A stretch of 36,939 nt of DNA from DATJXG01 sp035500455 (GCA_035500455.1 DATJXG010000419.1:1-36939), one strand, 5' to 3'. Counted from the first letter of the stretch, positions 17,986 to 27,031 are shown. A program made the numbers and translations. The notes: generated from the sequence alone by a model not told the origin.

Positions 17986-20313
17986 ATGCGGATCCTCACC
18001 CGCTACATACTCCGCGAAGTGACGTCGCACGCGCTGATCGGCGTGGTGCTTTTCACCTTCGTGCTGTTTACGCGGGATCTCGCTCGCATTCTCGAACTGA
18101 TCGTGCGCAACAGCGCTCCGCTGCCCAGCGTGGCAGAACTTTTCTTTCTTACCTTGCCCGTAGCCTTGACCTACACCCTGCCGATGGGAGTGCTGGTGGG
18201 CATTTTGATCGGCCTCAGCCGCCTCGCCGCCGACAGCGAAGTCACGGCCATGCGCGCCAGCGGCATCGGGGTATGGAGTTTCCTGCGCATCATTTCTATT
18301 TTCGCAGTGGGCGCCTGGCTGCTGGCCCTGGTGAATACGGCGTATTTTGCGCCGCGATCGCAGACCGCCCTGGCGCAACTCCAGGACCGGCTGAAGGCCT
18401 CCCAGGCTTCCTTCGAGGTGCGGCCCCGAGTTTTCTATGAAGGCTTTCCCCGCCTCGTGCTCTACGTGCAGGACGTAAAGAGCGCGGCAGGCGCATCCAT
18501 CTGGAAGGGCGTGTTCATCGCCGATACTTCCGACCCCTCGCAACCCCGGGTCACACTCGCGCAGCAGGGGATCCTGGTAAGCGAGGGGCGGGACACCCTT
18601 CATCTTCACCTCATCAACGGATCGACCCACGAAACCGATCCCGGCAATCCCAACAACTACCAGGTTTCCACCTTTCAGCAGACCGATATCCCCATACCTG
18701 TCCCGCAGAATGAGAACAAAGAAGAGCGCGAACCGGTGCCGCTGAGTCAGATCGGCACACTCGATCTGTTGCGCCAGGCGCGGCAGGCAGATCCCATTAC
18801 CGCGCGCTGGGAGAGGATCGAATTCCACCGGCGGCTTGCGTTGCCGGCGGCGTGCCTGGTACTGGCGCTGGCGGGGATTCCACTCGGTCTTTCCGCCAAG
18901 AAGGGAGGAAAGTCGGCCGGCTTCGTGCTCACGATTCTCGTGGTATTTGCCTACTATCTGACTTCATTGATCGGCCTGGGAATGGCGCGCCAGGGCACGG
19001 TTTCGCCATGGGTGGGAATCTGGCTCGCCGACTTTGTATTTGCCCTGGCGGGAGCCATGCTGCTGTGGCGCGCGGAGCATCGCCCGGTCGAACTCTCGGC
19101 GCTGCACATCACGTGGAACCCGTTCAAGAAACTGAAGGAGCGGCGCGGGTTTCTGTTACGCAGCCGCAATAACGACGTTTTTGAACGGGCGGCGAAACGC
19201 CGGCGCATGTTCAGCGCCAGCTTTCCTATGCTGCTGGACGACTACGTCCTGCGCGATTTCTTCGTATACCTGCTTCTGATCACCGGCAGCTTTCTCATGC
19301 TGCTGCTGGTGTTCACGGTGTTTGAGCTGATGAGCGACATTCTTCGCAACCATATCTCGCCGGTCGTGGTTGCGGAGTATCTCATCAACGTCACTCCATA
19401 CTTTTTGTACAACGTCGCGCCCCTGGCGATTCTCCTGGCGGTGCTGGTCACTTTCGGGCTGATGCAGAGAGCGAATGAAATCACCGCCATCAAGGCCACG
19501 GGCATCAGCCTTTACCGGGTGATCGTGCCGGTGCTGCTCGCATCGGCGGTGCTGTCCACCGGCCTGTTTTTCTTTGACCAGTTCTATCTGCCTCGCGCCA
19601 ACCAGCGGCAGGATGCGCTGCGCAACCAGATCAAAGGCAAGCCGGCGCAGACGTATCTGAATCCCGACCGCAAATGGATTTTCGGTCAGCATTCGACGAT
19701 CTACTACTACCAATTCTTCGATTCCGACCGCGACCAGTTTGCCAATCTTTCCGTTTTTCAATTTGAGCCCGGCACCTTTCACCTGTTGCAGCAGATACAC
19801 GCAGCGCAAGCGAGCTGGGATGACCGGGTGCAGCGTTGGGTCTGTAGCGAGGGATGGGAGCGCACGTTGCGCGGTACGGCGATCGCCGACTATCGTCCCT
19901 TCGATGTAGCGGCATTTCCAGTGATGACCGAGCCGCCGGCGTATTTCAAAAAGGAAGTGAAACAGTCCTCGGAGATGAGTTATGAGGAGCTGCGGCGCTA
20001 CATTCATGATCTGCAGCAGAGCGGGTTCGATGTAGTCCGGCTGCGGGTGCAACTGCACGAAAAGTTCGCCTTTCCGGCCATCGCGCTGGTGATGGCGGTG
20101 CTGGCGATTCCCTTCTCAGTCGCTTCCGGCAGGCGCGGCGCGCTGGCCGGCATCGCGGTGGCGGTGGGAATTGCGCTGGTATATCGCACGATGTCCGGCC
20201 TGTTTGAAGCCATGGGCAATGTGAGCCAGTTACCGCCCGTGCTCGCCGCCTGGTCGCCGGATTTGATCTTCGCGCTGCTCGGCGGCTACCTGATTCTGAA
20301 AGTCCCCACATAA
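17986..20313 (+). CDS. LptF-LptG fusion permease (lipopolysaccharide export)
   Basis: A 775-residue protein made of two YjgP/YjgQ family permeases in tandem. The first half (about 1-365) starts RILTRYILREV, has several membrane helices, a periplasmic beta-jellyroll (about 130-270) and closing helices. The second half starts near residue 415 (LLDDYVLRDFFVYLLL) and repeats this plan, with a jellyroll at about 560-690 and three C-terminal helices. LptF and LptG normally are separate subunits that, with the LptB ATPase, extract lipopolysaccharide from the inner membrane and pass it to LptC. Here one chain could form the whole membrane part. There is a soluble linker of about 50 residues. No lptB or lptC is in the window. 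The start ATG has a weak ribosome site. Confidence 0.9.
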   Translation: MRILTRYILREVTSHALIGVVLFTFVLFTRDLARILELIVRNSAPLPSVAELFFLTLPVALTYTLPMGVLVGILIGLSRLAADSEVTAMRASGIGVWSFLRIISIFAVGAWLLALVNTAYFAPRSQTALAQLQDRLKASQASFEVRPRVFYEGFPRLVLYVQDVKSAAGASIWKGVFIADTSDPSQPRVTLAQQGILVSEGRDTLHLHLINGSTHETDPGNPNNYQVSTFQQTDIPIPVPQNENKEEREPVPLSQIGTLDLLRQARQADPITARWERIEFHRRLALPAACLVLALAGIPLGLSAKKGGKSAGFVLTILVVFAYYLTSLIGLGMARQGTVSPWVGIWLADFVFALAGAMLLWRAEHRPVELSALHITWNPFKKLKERRGFLLRSRNNDVFERAAKRRRMFSASFPMLLDDYVLRDFFVYLLLITGSFLMLLLVFTVFELMSDILRNHISPVVVAEYLINVTPYFLYNVAPLAILLAVLVTFGLMQRANEITAIKATGISLYRVIVPVLLASAVLSTGLFFFDQFYLPRANQRQDALRNQIKGKPAQTYLNPDRKWIFGQHSTIYYYQFFDSDRDQFANLSVFQFEPGTFHLLQQIHAAQASWDDRVQRWVCSEGWERTLRGTAIADYRPFDVAAFPVMTEPPAYFKKEVKQSSEMSYEELRRYIHDLQQSGFDVVRLRVQLHEKFAFPAIALVMAVLAIPFSVASGRRGALAGIAVAVGIALVYRTMSGLFEAMGNVSQLPPVLAAWSPDLIFALLGGYLILKVPT

Positions 20314-20335
20314 ATCTAAAGACTAAATCTGCAAA

Positions 20336-20362
20336 GAAAAGCACCTTCGAGGAGAGCTTTTC
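20336..20362 (+). terminator. Terminator-like hairpin after lptFG
   Basis: GAAAAGC (20336-20342) pairs perfectly with GCTTTTC (20356-20362), with an inner CCT-TCG-AGG stem. It is 23 bases downstream of the lptFG stop. The T-rich right arm (GCTTTTCGTCTTC) supports intrinsic termination, though the T run is short. Confidence 0.5.
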
Positions 20363-20513
20363 GTCTTCAGACGGGATGCCTGCGGACCGGGGTCTGCGGA
20401 CTCGGGCCTCACGTTGTCGCGCAAGAATGCCGTGCTTGTACAGGATTCACCCGAGGCAGCGGCTGACATCGAATCGTGTACCCCGCCCATCCAACCTAGT
20501 AGGAGGTTAAGAA

Positions 20514-21062
20514 ATGGCCGATATCAGTTATCAGCAGGATAGCCGCTCCAGCCTGCCGCCGGGTTTGAGTTGGAGCGCCATTTGGGCTGGCTTATTCACG
20601 TTTATCGCGATCTGGTCAGTTTTCGCCCTTTTGGGTTTTGCGATTTTCAGCCGCAACGTGAATAACGGAGCGGTCGAGCCGGTTCACATGCTCAACGTCG
20701 GCATGGGAATCTGGACAATCATTCTGAGCGCCGTGGCCATGTACATCGCCGGACGGGCGACCGGCAGGCTCGCGGGAGCGAGCGGGCGCTATGACAGTGT
20801 AGTGCATGGCATGGTGATGTTTGGACTGTCGGTGACAGCGGCAATCGTGCTTGCCATCTCCGGGCGCACGTTGCTGATGAGTTTTCCGGCAGGCAATCTT
20901 ACGGTGCCATATCGCAGCGGCGTGTTCGGCGGCTCGGAATGGCTGGCGTTCGTTGCCCTGTTCGTGGGGTGGCTGTTTGCGATCCTGGGCTCTGTATCGG
21001 GAGCGATGATGCGAAAGCCGGCAGCACCGAGCAATGTCAGGGATATGCGTCCGGCAGCGTAG
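20514..21062 (+). CDS. Four-helix membrane protein of unknown function
   Basis: A 182-residue integral membrane protein with four predicted helices at about 20-45, 62-82, 98-120 and 138-162. The N-terminus PGLSWSAIWAGLFTFIAIW resembles short membrane proteins often found near PRC-barrel or stress genes; the name is not known to me. A Gly-rich segment (AGRATGRLAGASGRYDS) links helices 2 and 3 and suggests tight helix packing. A strong Shine-Dalgarno AGGAGG (20501-20506) lies 7 bases before the ATG, implying efficient translation. A strong intrinsic terminator ends the gene, so it is probably monocistronic. Confidence 0.8.
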   Translation: MADISYQQDSRSSLPPGLSWSAIWAGLFTFIAIWSVFALLGFAIFSRNVNNGAVEPVHMLNVGMGIWTIILSAVAMYIAGRATGRLAGASGRYDSVVHGMVMFGLSVTAAIVLAISGRTLLMSFPAGNLTVPYRSGVFGGSEWLAFVALFVGWLFAILGSVSGAMMRKPAAPSNVRDMRPAA

Positions 21063-21088
21063 GGCATTCCGTACTGGCGGTTTGATTT

Positions 21089-21129
21089 GGAGCAGAAGGG
21101 CAGGTTCTCTGCACTTCGCTCCTTTTTTT
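21089..21129 (+). terminator. Intrinsic terminator of the membrane-protein gene
   Basis: Stem GGAGC...GCTCC (21089-21093 / 21118-21122), continued inward by GAAG/CTTC and GCAG/CTGC, followed directly by seven T residues (21123-21129). It points only in the plus direction and separates this gene from the convergent ClC gene. Confidence 0.85.
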
Positions 21130-21143
21130 GTGCCCGGATGCCG

Positions 21144-22931
21144 CTAGGGTTTGGGAGCGTCCACAGAAACGGATTGTCCGGGCTGGGGAGGATCCAACTG
21201 CTCATGCAGACGCCCGCACGACTGCGGCGCCTCGATAGACACAATGCGGTCTTTGGCTTCGAGAATAGTATCGGGATGAGGTAACAAGATGTGCTCCCGC
21301 CGCATGATGGCGACGATCTCGAATTCGCAGTCATGGAATTCCTGATACAAGCGGCTGATGGGGCGGCCCACGAAGCGGCTTTGCTCGCGCAGCACACCCA
21401 TCGTAAGCTGCTTGCCGCCGGGAAGGTCCAATCCGACTTTCGAACGCAGCAGGCGCAACAGGTCGAGATGTCCCAAAGCGCGGCCCACGGGAACATCTCT
21501 CCTGCCCAGCAGATCGAGCGCAATCTGAATATGCTCGCGGAAGTGCGCGGGAGAATCGCGCCTGACCGGAACCTGCGCCTCATAGAGACTGCGGTAATGG
21601 AAAGCAGAAGACAACCGGACCTGCAGCAGATACGCGATCATAACCGCGAGCCCAGCCGGCACGAGCAGATGGTAGCCGCCGGCCATCTCCGTAACCATCA
21701 GCATCGTAGCGATGGGAACCCGGGCGGCGGCGCCGAACACTGCCGCCATACCTACTACGGCAAACACCGCCGCTGACTGGTGAAACGGGATGGAGAAAGC
21801 GGCGCCCAACATGGCTCCGATGAACAGGGACGGCGCGAACACTCCGCCGGAGCCGCCGGAGGAGACGGTGAGCGCGAAGGCCGCCATCTTGGCAAAGATC
21901 AACACAATCAGCAGACGTAGAGCCAGGCGGCCGTCCATGGCCTGTTGAATCCAGCCATAGCCGCCGCCCAGAACCTGAGGCAGCCACAACGCGAGCACTC
22001 CCACGCCCAGACCTCCGATGGCGGGCTTGATCCAGGGCGGAATTGGCATGTTGCGGAAGAGATCTCGCGTCTTGTAGAAGATGACCGGCAGGATCGTGCC
22101 AACGATGCCGCTGGCGATCCCGAGAATTACATACCAGGCATAAACCGATAGCCTCGGCGCAGCCACCGCAGGAACGCGAAATAGCGGCTGCCAGCCTACG
22201 AAGGCGCCGTTCACCGTATAAGCGACGGCGGAGGCGATTATGGTGTAGAGGAAGGCGTCGACCTCGAATTCCATTCCGCCGTACAACACTTCTATAGCGA
22301 AGACACCCGTGCCCATCGGGGTGCGGAAGATGGCGGAGAGGCCGGCGGCCATGCCGGCGAGCAAGAGCAGTTCCCGCTCTTCCTCCGTACGATGAGTCAG
22401 TTTGGCGTAGAGCGAACCGAGCCCTGCCGAGATCAATGCGATTGGCCCTTCCCGGCCGGCGGAGCCCCCCGAGCCGATGGTGATGGCCGAAGCCAGCATC
22501 TTTACGGGCGCGACCCGCGCCCGCAGCAGGCCTCCATTGCGATGGAAGGCATGTACGACAGTGTCCGTACCGTGTCCCTCAGCTTCGGGGGCCAACCCAT
22601 AGACAAGGAGACCGGAAAGCAGGCCTCCTAATGTTGTTGCCAGAGGGATGAGCCACAAACCGTGGGATCCGATGATCTGGGCGACGCCACCGCTCTCCGG
22701 GAGGCCGGGAGGGCGATAGCCGGCGATCAATTGCAGGAAACAGTGTTCGGCGGTGCGCAGCATCCACATGAAGAGCTGCGCGCTCAGGGCGCCTGCTACC
22801 CCCAGAAACGCAGCTTCCAACAGGAAACGCGGCTCGCCTTCCTTCGTCAAAACAGGAAATCCTCTAACTGCGAGGGTACAGCATCCCTTGGATGCACAAA
22901 AACCTGCCAGAAAAGCAAATTCCGGCTGCAC
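21144..22931 (-). CDS. ClC-family chloride channel/transporter with TrkA-C domain
   Basis: A 595-residue ClC protein. The core motifs are GSGGSAGREGPI (153-164, gating Glu161), IFRTPMGTGVFAIEV (201-215) and GGSGGVFAP further on. The GSGIP-type motif is replaced by GHGTD (119-123). At the position of the internal proton Glu (Glu203 of E. coli ClC-ec1), the residue is Val215; this Val is typical of channel-type ClCs. After the membrane part there is a C-terminal regulatory domain like TrkA-C/RCK_C (about 490-580, LRSKVGLDLPGGKQL to RIVSIEAP). The ORF starts at 22931, but a TTG at 22850 with AGAGGA upstream (giving about 568 residues) fits the family better. Probable role: chloride or anion transport in the inner membrane. 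Confidence 0.93.
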   Translation of the reverse strand: MQPEFAFLAGFCASKGCCTLAVRGFPVLTKEGEPRFLLEAAFLGVAGALSAQLFMWMLRTAEHCFLQLIAGYRPPGLPESGGVAQIIGSHGLWLIPLATTLGGLLSGLLVYGLAPEAEGHGTDTVVHAFHRNGGLLRARVAPVKMLASAITIGSGGSAGREGPIALISAGLGSLYAKLTHRTEEERELLLLAGMAAGLSAIFRTPMGTGVFAIEVLYGGMEFEVDAFLYTIIASAVAYTVNGAFVGWQPLFRVPAVAAPRLSVYAWYVILGIASGIVGTILPVIFYKTRDLFRNMPIPPWIKPAIGGLGVGVLALWLPQVLGGGYGWIQQAMDGRLALRLLIVLIFAKMAAFALTVSSGGSGGVFAPSLFIGAMLGAAFSIPFHQSAAVFAVVGMAAVFGAAARVPIATMLMVTEMAGGYHLLVPAGLAVMIAYLLQVRLSSAFHYRSLYEAQVPVRRDSPAHFREHIQIALDLLGRRDVPVGRALGHLDLLRLLRSKVGLDLPGGKQLTMGVLREQSRFVGRPISRLYQEFHDCEFEIVAIMRREHILLPHPDTILEAKDRIVSIEAPQSCGRLHEQLDPPQPGQSVSVDAPKP

Positions 22932-23016
22932 CCTGACGGCACAGAGGGCATCTCACATAGGCAGGACTTCGGTATGGGCAGGGTTCTGGCCGGTCTACGG
23001 TCGTGAGGTCGAGGTG

Positions 23017-23448
23017 GTGAGGCAAGGTATCGCCACAGTTTCTCTACGAGTTTTCGCTCCGCATTGCCTCGCTGCATTACTCTTGTTTACGACTGCCTTT
23101 GGAGCCACAAGAGGGCCGGATTGGACTGATTGGCTCGGCCCGCAAGGGTTTCCCAGGCTGCGCGCAAGGCTGCGCGACGAACCGCAGAATGCCGAAAAGC
23201 ATATGGCGTCGGTCGAGGTGGAAGTCCAGAACATCTGGCTGAATCTGCCTGACGCGGTTCCCATCGCGGAGGCGCCGGCAGGCGCGCTGGAATACGAAGT
23301 GGACCATTGCCCGCCGGTCCTCACCGCCGACACGCGCATCCGATTTCAACAACTCACACCGGGCAGCCACCTGATCACGGTTGGATTACTGGGCAGCGAC
23401 AATCAACTGCTCGCGCCCCGGGCCAAATTGGAGGTCACGATTCCTTAG
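23017..23448 (+). CDS. Small secreted protein, function uncertain (DUF6130-like pattern)
   Basis: About 143 residues from a GTG start at 23017 (23014 is also possible), with GAGG upstream. The N-terminus is a signal peptide (FAPHCLAALLLFTTAFGA). The C-terminal half has a small beta-sandwich pattern: LEYEVDHCPP, then TADTRIRFQQLTPGSHLITV, GLLGSDNQLL. This resembles the His-x-Tyr-x-Val-Asp ... LxPGxHxITVxLxDxxH pattern of some periplasmic domains of unknown function. The longer open frame to 22753 was rejected because the signal peptide begins here. It is divergent from the ClC gene and upstream of the site-2 protease. Confidence 0.62.
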   Translation: MRQGIATVSLRVFAPHCLAALLLFTTAFGATRGPDWTDWLGPQGFPRLRARLRDEPQNAEKHMASVEVEVQNIWLNLPDAVPIAEAPAGALEYEVDHCPPVLTADTRIRFQQLTPGSHLITVGLLGSDNQLLAPRAKLEVTIP

Positions 23449-23551
23449 AGAAGCTCTGGATGAACGTTCACGATCACGATCACAACCGTTGGGCCTTTCG
23501 TCACGGAAGCCTGTTTCGCCGCCGACGGCGCAAGCCTGCGAGGGAGGAAAA

Positions 23552-24706
23552 ATGAAATCCCAGATCAAAGTTGGCACAGTTTTCGGCGTGGAGTTGGGGC
23601 TGCACTACAGTTGGCTGGTGATCGCAGTGCTTATCACTTTTTCACTGGTGGCGCAGTTCCATGCGGTAAACCCTGACTGGAGCCAACCCCTGATCTGGAC
23701 CACAGCCGTGCTCACCGGGCTGCTGTTCTTTGCCTGCCTGTTCGCGCACGAACTGTCGCATGCCCTGGTGGCGAAAGCGCGCGGCTTGCCGATTCATAAG
23801 ATCACGCTGTTTCTGCTGGGAGGAGTGGCTCAGATCGAGAAAGAGGCCACCGATCCCAAGACCGAATTCTGGATCGCCGTGGTTGGACCGCTTACCAGCG
23901 CGGCGCTGGGAGTCGTGCTGGTGGGGCTGGCCAAACTGGCCGGCTGGGTTCCATCGCATCCGCCGCAAACTCCCGGAACGGCGCTGCTGCTCTGGCTTGG
24001 TTATATCAATTTCGCGCTGGCGGCATTCAATCTAATTCCCGGCTTTCCTCTCGATGGCGGGCGCGTTCTGCGAGCGATTTTGTGGTGGATCATGGGGAGC
24101 GCCGAACGCTCCACCCGGGCGGCGGCACGCGTGGGGCAAGTGATCGCGGTGCTGTTCATAGGCTACGGCGTGTTCGAGTTTTTCGAAGGCGCGGGGCTGG
24201 GAGGGCTGTGGCTCGCATTCATCGGCTGGTTCCTGTTGCAGGCGGCCAGCGCCACCTATGTACAGGTGCAGACCGGCAAGCTGCTCAGCGGGCTGCGCGC
24301 CAAGGACCTGATGTCGGAGGATTTCGGGACGGTTGGACCGAATGTGTCGTTGCAGGAGTTCGTCCAGGATCAATTGATGCGCACCGGGCGTCGCTGTTTC
24401 TTGGTGGTAGAAAACGGGAACCTGCTGGGCTTGATCACGCCCAAGGAAGTCCGTGGAGTTGAGGCAAAAGCCTGGCCGTTCAAGCGGGTGAGCGATGTCA
24501 TGCGCGAGACCAGCGCCATTCATTTCATTTCGCCGGACATGCCGGCGCTGGAGGCCCTGGAAACGATGGGCCGCGAGGACGTGAATCAACTCCCCGTCCT
24601 GGCGAACGGCGAAATCCTGGGAATTATCACGCGGGCGCACATCCTGCAGGTTTTGCGTTCGCGCTCCGAGCTTGCCATGCCGACCAACTTGCCGCGCGCG
24701 GCCTGA
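23552..24706 (+). CDS. Site-2 protease family intramembrane metalloprotease with two CBS domains
   Basis: A 384-residue RIP metalloprotease. The zinc-binding motif is HELSH (66-70) inside a membrane helix. The second motif is NLIPGFPLDGGR (160-171), supplying Asp168. There are about six membrane segments up to residue 235, then two CBS domains (about 250-315 and 315-375). This order is that of the SpoIVFB-type (class III) site-2 proteases, which cleave transmembrane segments; CBS domains usually sense adenosyl nucleotides. The ATG at 23552 is preferred because AGGGAGGA lies 3 bases before it; a longer frame starts at 23381. It lies just upstream of an HtrA protease gene, a pairing that suggests regulated proteolysis of an envelope factor, but no anti-sigma factor is present here. 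Confidence 0.92.
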   Translation: MKSQIKVGTVFGVELGLHYSWLVIAVLITFSLVAQFHAVNPDWSQPLIWTTAVLTGLLFFACLFAHELSHALVAKARGLPIHKITLFLLGGVAQIEKEATDPKTEFWIAVVGPLTSAALGVVLVGLAKLAGWVPSHPPQTPGTALLLWLGYINFALAAFNLIPGFPLDGGRVLRAILWWIMGSAERSTRAAARVGQVIAVLFIGYGVFEFFEGAGLGGLWLAFIGWFLLQAASATYVQVQTGKLLSGLRAKDLMSEDFGTVGPNVSLQEFVQDQLMRTGRRCFLVVENGNLLGLITPKEVRGVEAKAWPFKRVSDVMRETSAIHFISPDMPALEALETMGREDVNQLPVLANGEILGIITRAHILQVLRSRSELAMPTNLPRAA

Positions 24707-24725
24707 AGGCGGAACGGGACCGTCG

Positions 24726-24744
24726 CGCCGCCGCCGCGGCGGCG
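24726..24744. repeat. GC-only palindrome between the site-2 protease and htrA
   Basis: CGCCGCCG-CCG-CGGCGGCG, a perfect eight-base stem with a three-base loop, located 20 to 38 bases after the protease stop and 21 bases before the htrA ATG. It could stabilise the upstream mRNA or influence htrA translation. No T-tract follows. Confidence 0.5.
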
Positions 24745-24765
24745 AAACCTCCCGGGAAAAGTGAA

Positions 24766-26337
24766 ATGGCTGAAGAACTGAGTGCAAACCTGGAATCGGA
24801 CTCCAGATCGTCCGCCGATTGGAGCCGGAGGAGAGTCAACGTGGATCATTTCATTCATCTGCGCCGCTCGGCGGCGGTCATCCTTTTGGGCTGCATTGTC
24901 ACTTTTGGGATTGCTTTGGGGGCCGGGGTCACCGTGTGGGCGAGTCACCGTGGTGTTGGACCTGCGCGCGGGATTCCGCTTTACATCAGCCAGGCGGTTG
25001 GCGCTGGGGACGGCGCGGCTACCAACGCCATGGGGTTTGCGCCGGTGCTGGAGCCTGCTCTTCCGGCGGTGGTAAGTATTACCTCGTCCCGCATCGTGAA
25101 AGTTCCACAATCGCCCTTCTTCAACGATCCTTTTTTTCAGCAGTTCTTCGGAGGGCAATTCCCGCACGCGCCGCAGCAGCAGCGGGAGAAGGGGCTGGGC
25201 TCAGGAGTAATCGTCAGCCCCGACGGATACATCCTCACCAACAATCACGTGGTGGATAAAGCCACCGACGTTCGAGTGATGCTGGCCGACAAGCGGGAAT
25301 TTCCCGGCAAAATCGTGGGCACGGATCCAAAGACCGATATCGCGGTGGTCAAAATTGAGGCGACGAACCTGCCAACTATCGCGCTGGCCGATTCCTCCAA
25401 GCTGCATGTGGGCGACTACGCGTTTGCGATCGGCAATCCATTCGGAGTGGGAGAAACGGCGACTATGGGGATCGTCAGCGCCACGGGACGCAATGGCCTC
25501 TCCATCGAGGACTACGAGGACTTCATTCAAACCGACGCGGCCATCAATCCGGGCAACTCAGGCGGAGCCCTGCTGAACGCGCGCGGCGGATTGATCGGCA
25601 TCAATACGGCGATTCTCTCGGGAGGCTCCGGCGGCAATCAGGGCATCGGCTTTGCCATTCCCATCAACATGGCGAAGTACGTCATGGATGAAATCCTGAA
25701 GCACGGCAAGGTGGTGCGGGGATACATCGGCGTCGGCATTCAGGAAGTTACGCCCGATCTCGCCAAAGCTTTCAAAGTTCCCCCGGAGAAAGGAGCGCTG
25801 GTGGGAAATGTTGATCCGGACAGTCCGGGTGCGAAGGCGGGGTTGCAGAGGGGAGATGTAGTCACCGAGTTGAATGGGCAGGCGGTGACTGGACCCAACG
25901 ACTTGCGCCTCAAAGTTGCAACCATGGCGCCGGGAACCGTGGTGCACCTTACGATCAATCGCGCCGGGCAGACGCAAGAGATCACCCTCACGCTGGGTGA
26001 GGCTCCCTCCGGTAAAGGGCCTGGCTCGACTGCGGCCGAAGGCGAAGAGAATAGTGCCATGCGGGGCGTGCAGGTGGATGAATTGAGTCCCGACGTGCGG
26101 CAGCAGCTTGGGCTGAGCCCCAACACCAAGGGAGTGGTGGTGACAGAAGTGCCCGATGCTTCCCCTGCAGCCGATGCGGGTCTGCAGCGCGGCGATGTGA
26201 TCGAGCAGGTGAACCGGCAGCCGGTGAGTTCGGTGTCCGAGTATCAGCGCTTGATCCGGCAGGCGGGGAGCCAGGCGGTCATATTGCTGATCAATCGCGG
26301 CGGCAATACGACGTTCCTGGTGATTCAGCCGGAGTAG
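24766..26337 (+). CDS. Do/HtrA-family serine protease with two PDZ domains, membrane-anchored
   Basis: A 523-residue HtrA. Catalytic triad: His161 (NNHVVD), Asp191 (KTDIAVV) and Ser265 (NPGNSGGALL). A flexible LA-loop segment rich in Phe/Gln/Pro lies at about 117-140. PDZ1 is about 310-400 (YIGVGIQEV, DVVTELNGQAV) and PDZ2 about 425-520. The N-terminus has about 33 hydrophilic residues before a hydrophobic segment (34-58, ending LGAGVTVWA). This fits a membrane anchor rather than a cleaved signal peptide, so the protease is probably periplasmic but tethered. It degrades or refolds misfolded envelope proteins. The 3' end overlaps the convergent HPP gene by 13 bases. It lies 59 bases after the site-2 protease. 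Confidence 0.95.
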   Translation: MAEELSANLESDSRSSADWSRRRVNVDHFIHLRRSAAVILLGCIVTFGIALGAGVTVWASHRGVGPARGIPLYISQAVGAGDGAATNAMGFAPVLEPALPAVVSITSSRIVKVPQSPFFNDPFFQQFFGGQFPHAPQQQREKGLGSGVIVSPDGYILTNNHVVDKATDVRVMLADKREFPGKIVGTDPKTDIAVVKIEATNLPTIALADSSKLHVGDYAFAIGNPFGVGETATMGIVSATGRNGLSIEDYEDFIQTDAAINPGNSGGALLNARGGLIGINTAILSGGSGGNQGIGFAIPINMAKYVMDEILKHGKVVRGYIGVGIQEVTPDLAKAFKVPPEKGALVGNVDPDSPGAKAGLQRGDVVTELNGQAVTGPNDLRLKVATMAPGTVVHLTINRAGQTQEITLTLGEAPSGKGPGSTAAEGEENSAMRGVQVDELSPDVRQQLGLSPNTKGVVVTEVPDASPAADAGLQRGDVIEQVNRQPVSSVSEYQRLIRQAGSQAVILLINRGGNTTFLVIQPE

Positions 26338-26885
26338 GCGCCGGACGTGCCGGAGGTTGGCGCATTGGATTGAGCGGCAGGCTGCCTGCCATGTCTGCCG
26401 ACTCCTTCCCGCGCATACTGGCGCCGAATCGGCTCGCCGATGGCAGCGATGATGAGAACGCCGAGGATGATTGCCACCGCGTCGCGCGAGCTTTGCATCG
26501 TTCCGAGCGAGACCAGCAAAGTGGTGGAAAGAGAGGCGGGCTGGCTGGCGTGAAGGACCAGGGTTAGCAGCGTGGTAAGGGCTACAGAGAGAACCGCGGC
26601 CCAGAGGCGCGGGGAGGAAACGAATCCGGCGGTGGCGACGATTGGGGCGTGCCAGGCGCTGAGAATCCAAAGAGAAAAGAATCCTGCCCCAAGCGCGGTC
26701 ATGTGGCCCACGATGATGTTGTAAAGCCGGGCGCTCGGAGCCTTGGGTTTTTCTACCAGCTCATAGGCCGTGGGGCCCAGGCTGGTGAAGATCAGCGGCG
26801 TGCGCGTCACCAGGCCGATTCCAGCCACGACGAGCACCAGCAACCCTTCGCCGAATGTGGGCAAGAGTAGCTTTTTTGCGGTCAT
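26325..26885 (-). CDS. HPP-family membrane protein
   Basis: A 186-residue HPP-type integral membrane protein with about five helices (roughly 8-30, 50-75, 78-98, 105-123, 135-155). Diagnostic motifs are FTSLGPTAYELVEKP (33-47) and a helix with NIIVGHMTALGAG. In plants an HPP protein (NITR2) transports nitrite into chloroplasts; bacterial substrates are mostly unknown, so nitrite transport here is only a hypothesis. The C-terminal 40 residues are hydrophilic. A GGGGGG ribosome site lies 3 bases upstream of the ATG at 26885. The last codons overlap the 3' end of htrA (convergent). Confidence 0.85.
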   Translation of the reverse strand: MTAKKLLLPTFGEGLLVLVVAGIGLVTRTPLIFTSLGPTAYELVEKPKAPSARLYNIIVGHMTALGAGFFSLWILSAWHAPIVATAGFVSSPRLWAAVLSVALTTLLTLVLHASQPASLSTTLLVSLGTMQSSRDAVAIILGVLIIAAIGEPIRRQYAREGVGRHGRQPAAQSNAPTSGTSGAYSG

Positions 26886-27031
26886 TTTCCCCCCGATTAT
26901 GGCGACAGATCCGCCATGATGGCTTGCGCCGATGCCGGCGGCACTCCTGCTTAGACGCAGGCGGAGTGAAGGCCTTTCGCCGGTTTTGCAAGCAAATGCG
27001 CTTTCTCAGGCACGTAGGCGGTCGACGATAA

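Noticed and set aside
17761..18828. 355-residue minus-strand frame over the glgB-lptFG gap
   Set aside because: It runs through the inverted repeat (giving VILSEAKDL and LPFAQDDK) and the antisense of lptFG. It is not a gene; the peptides only mark the repeat.
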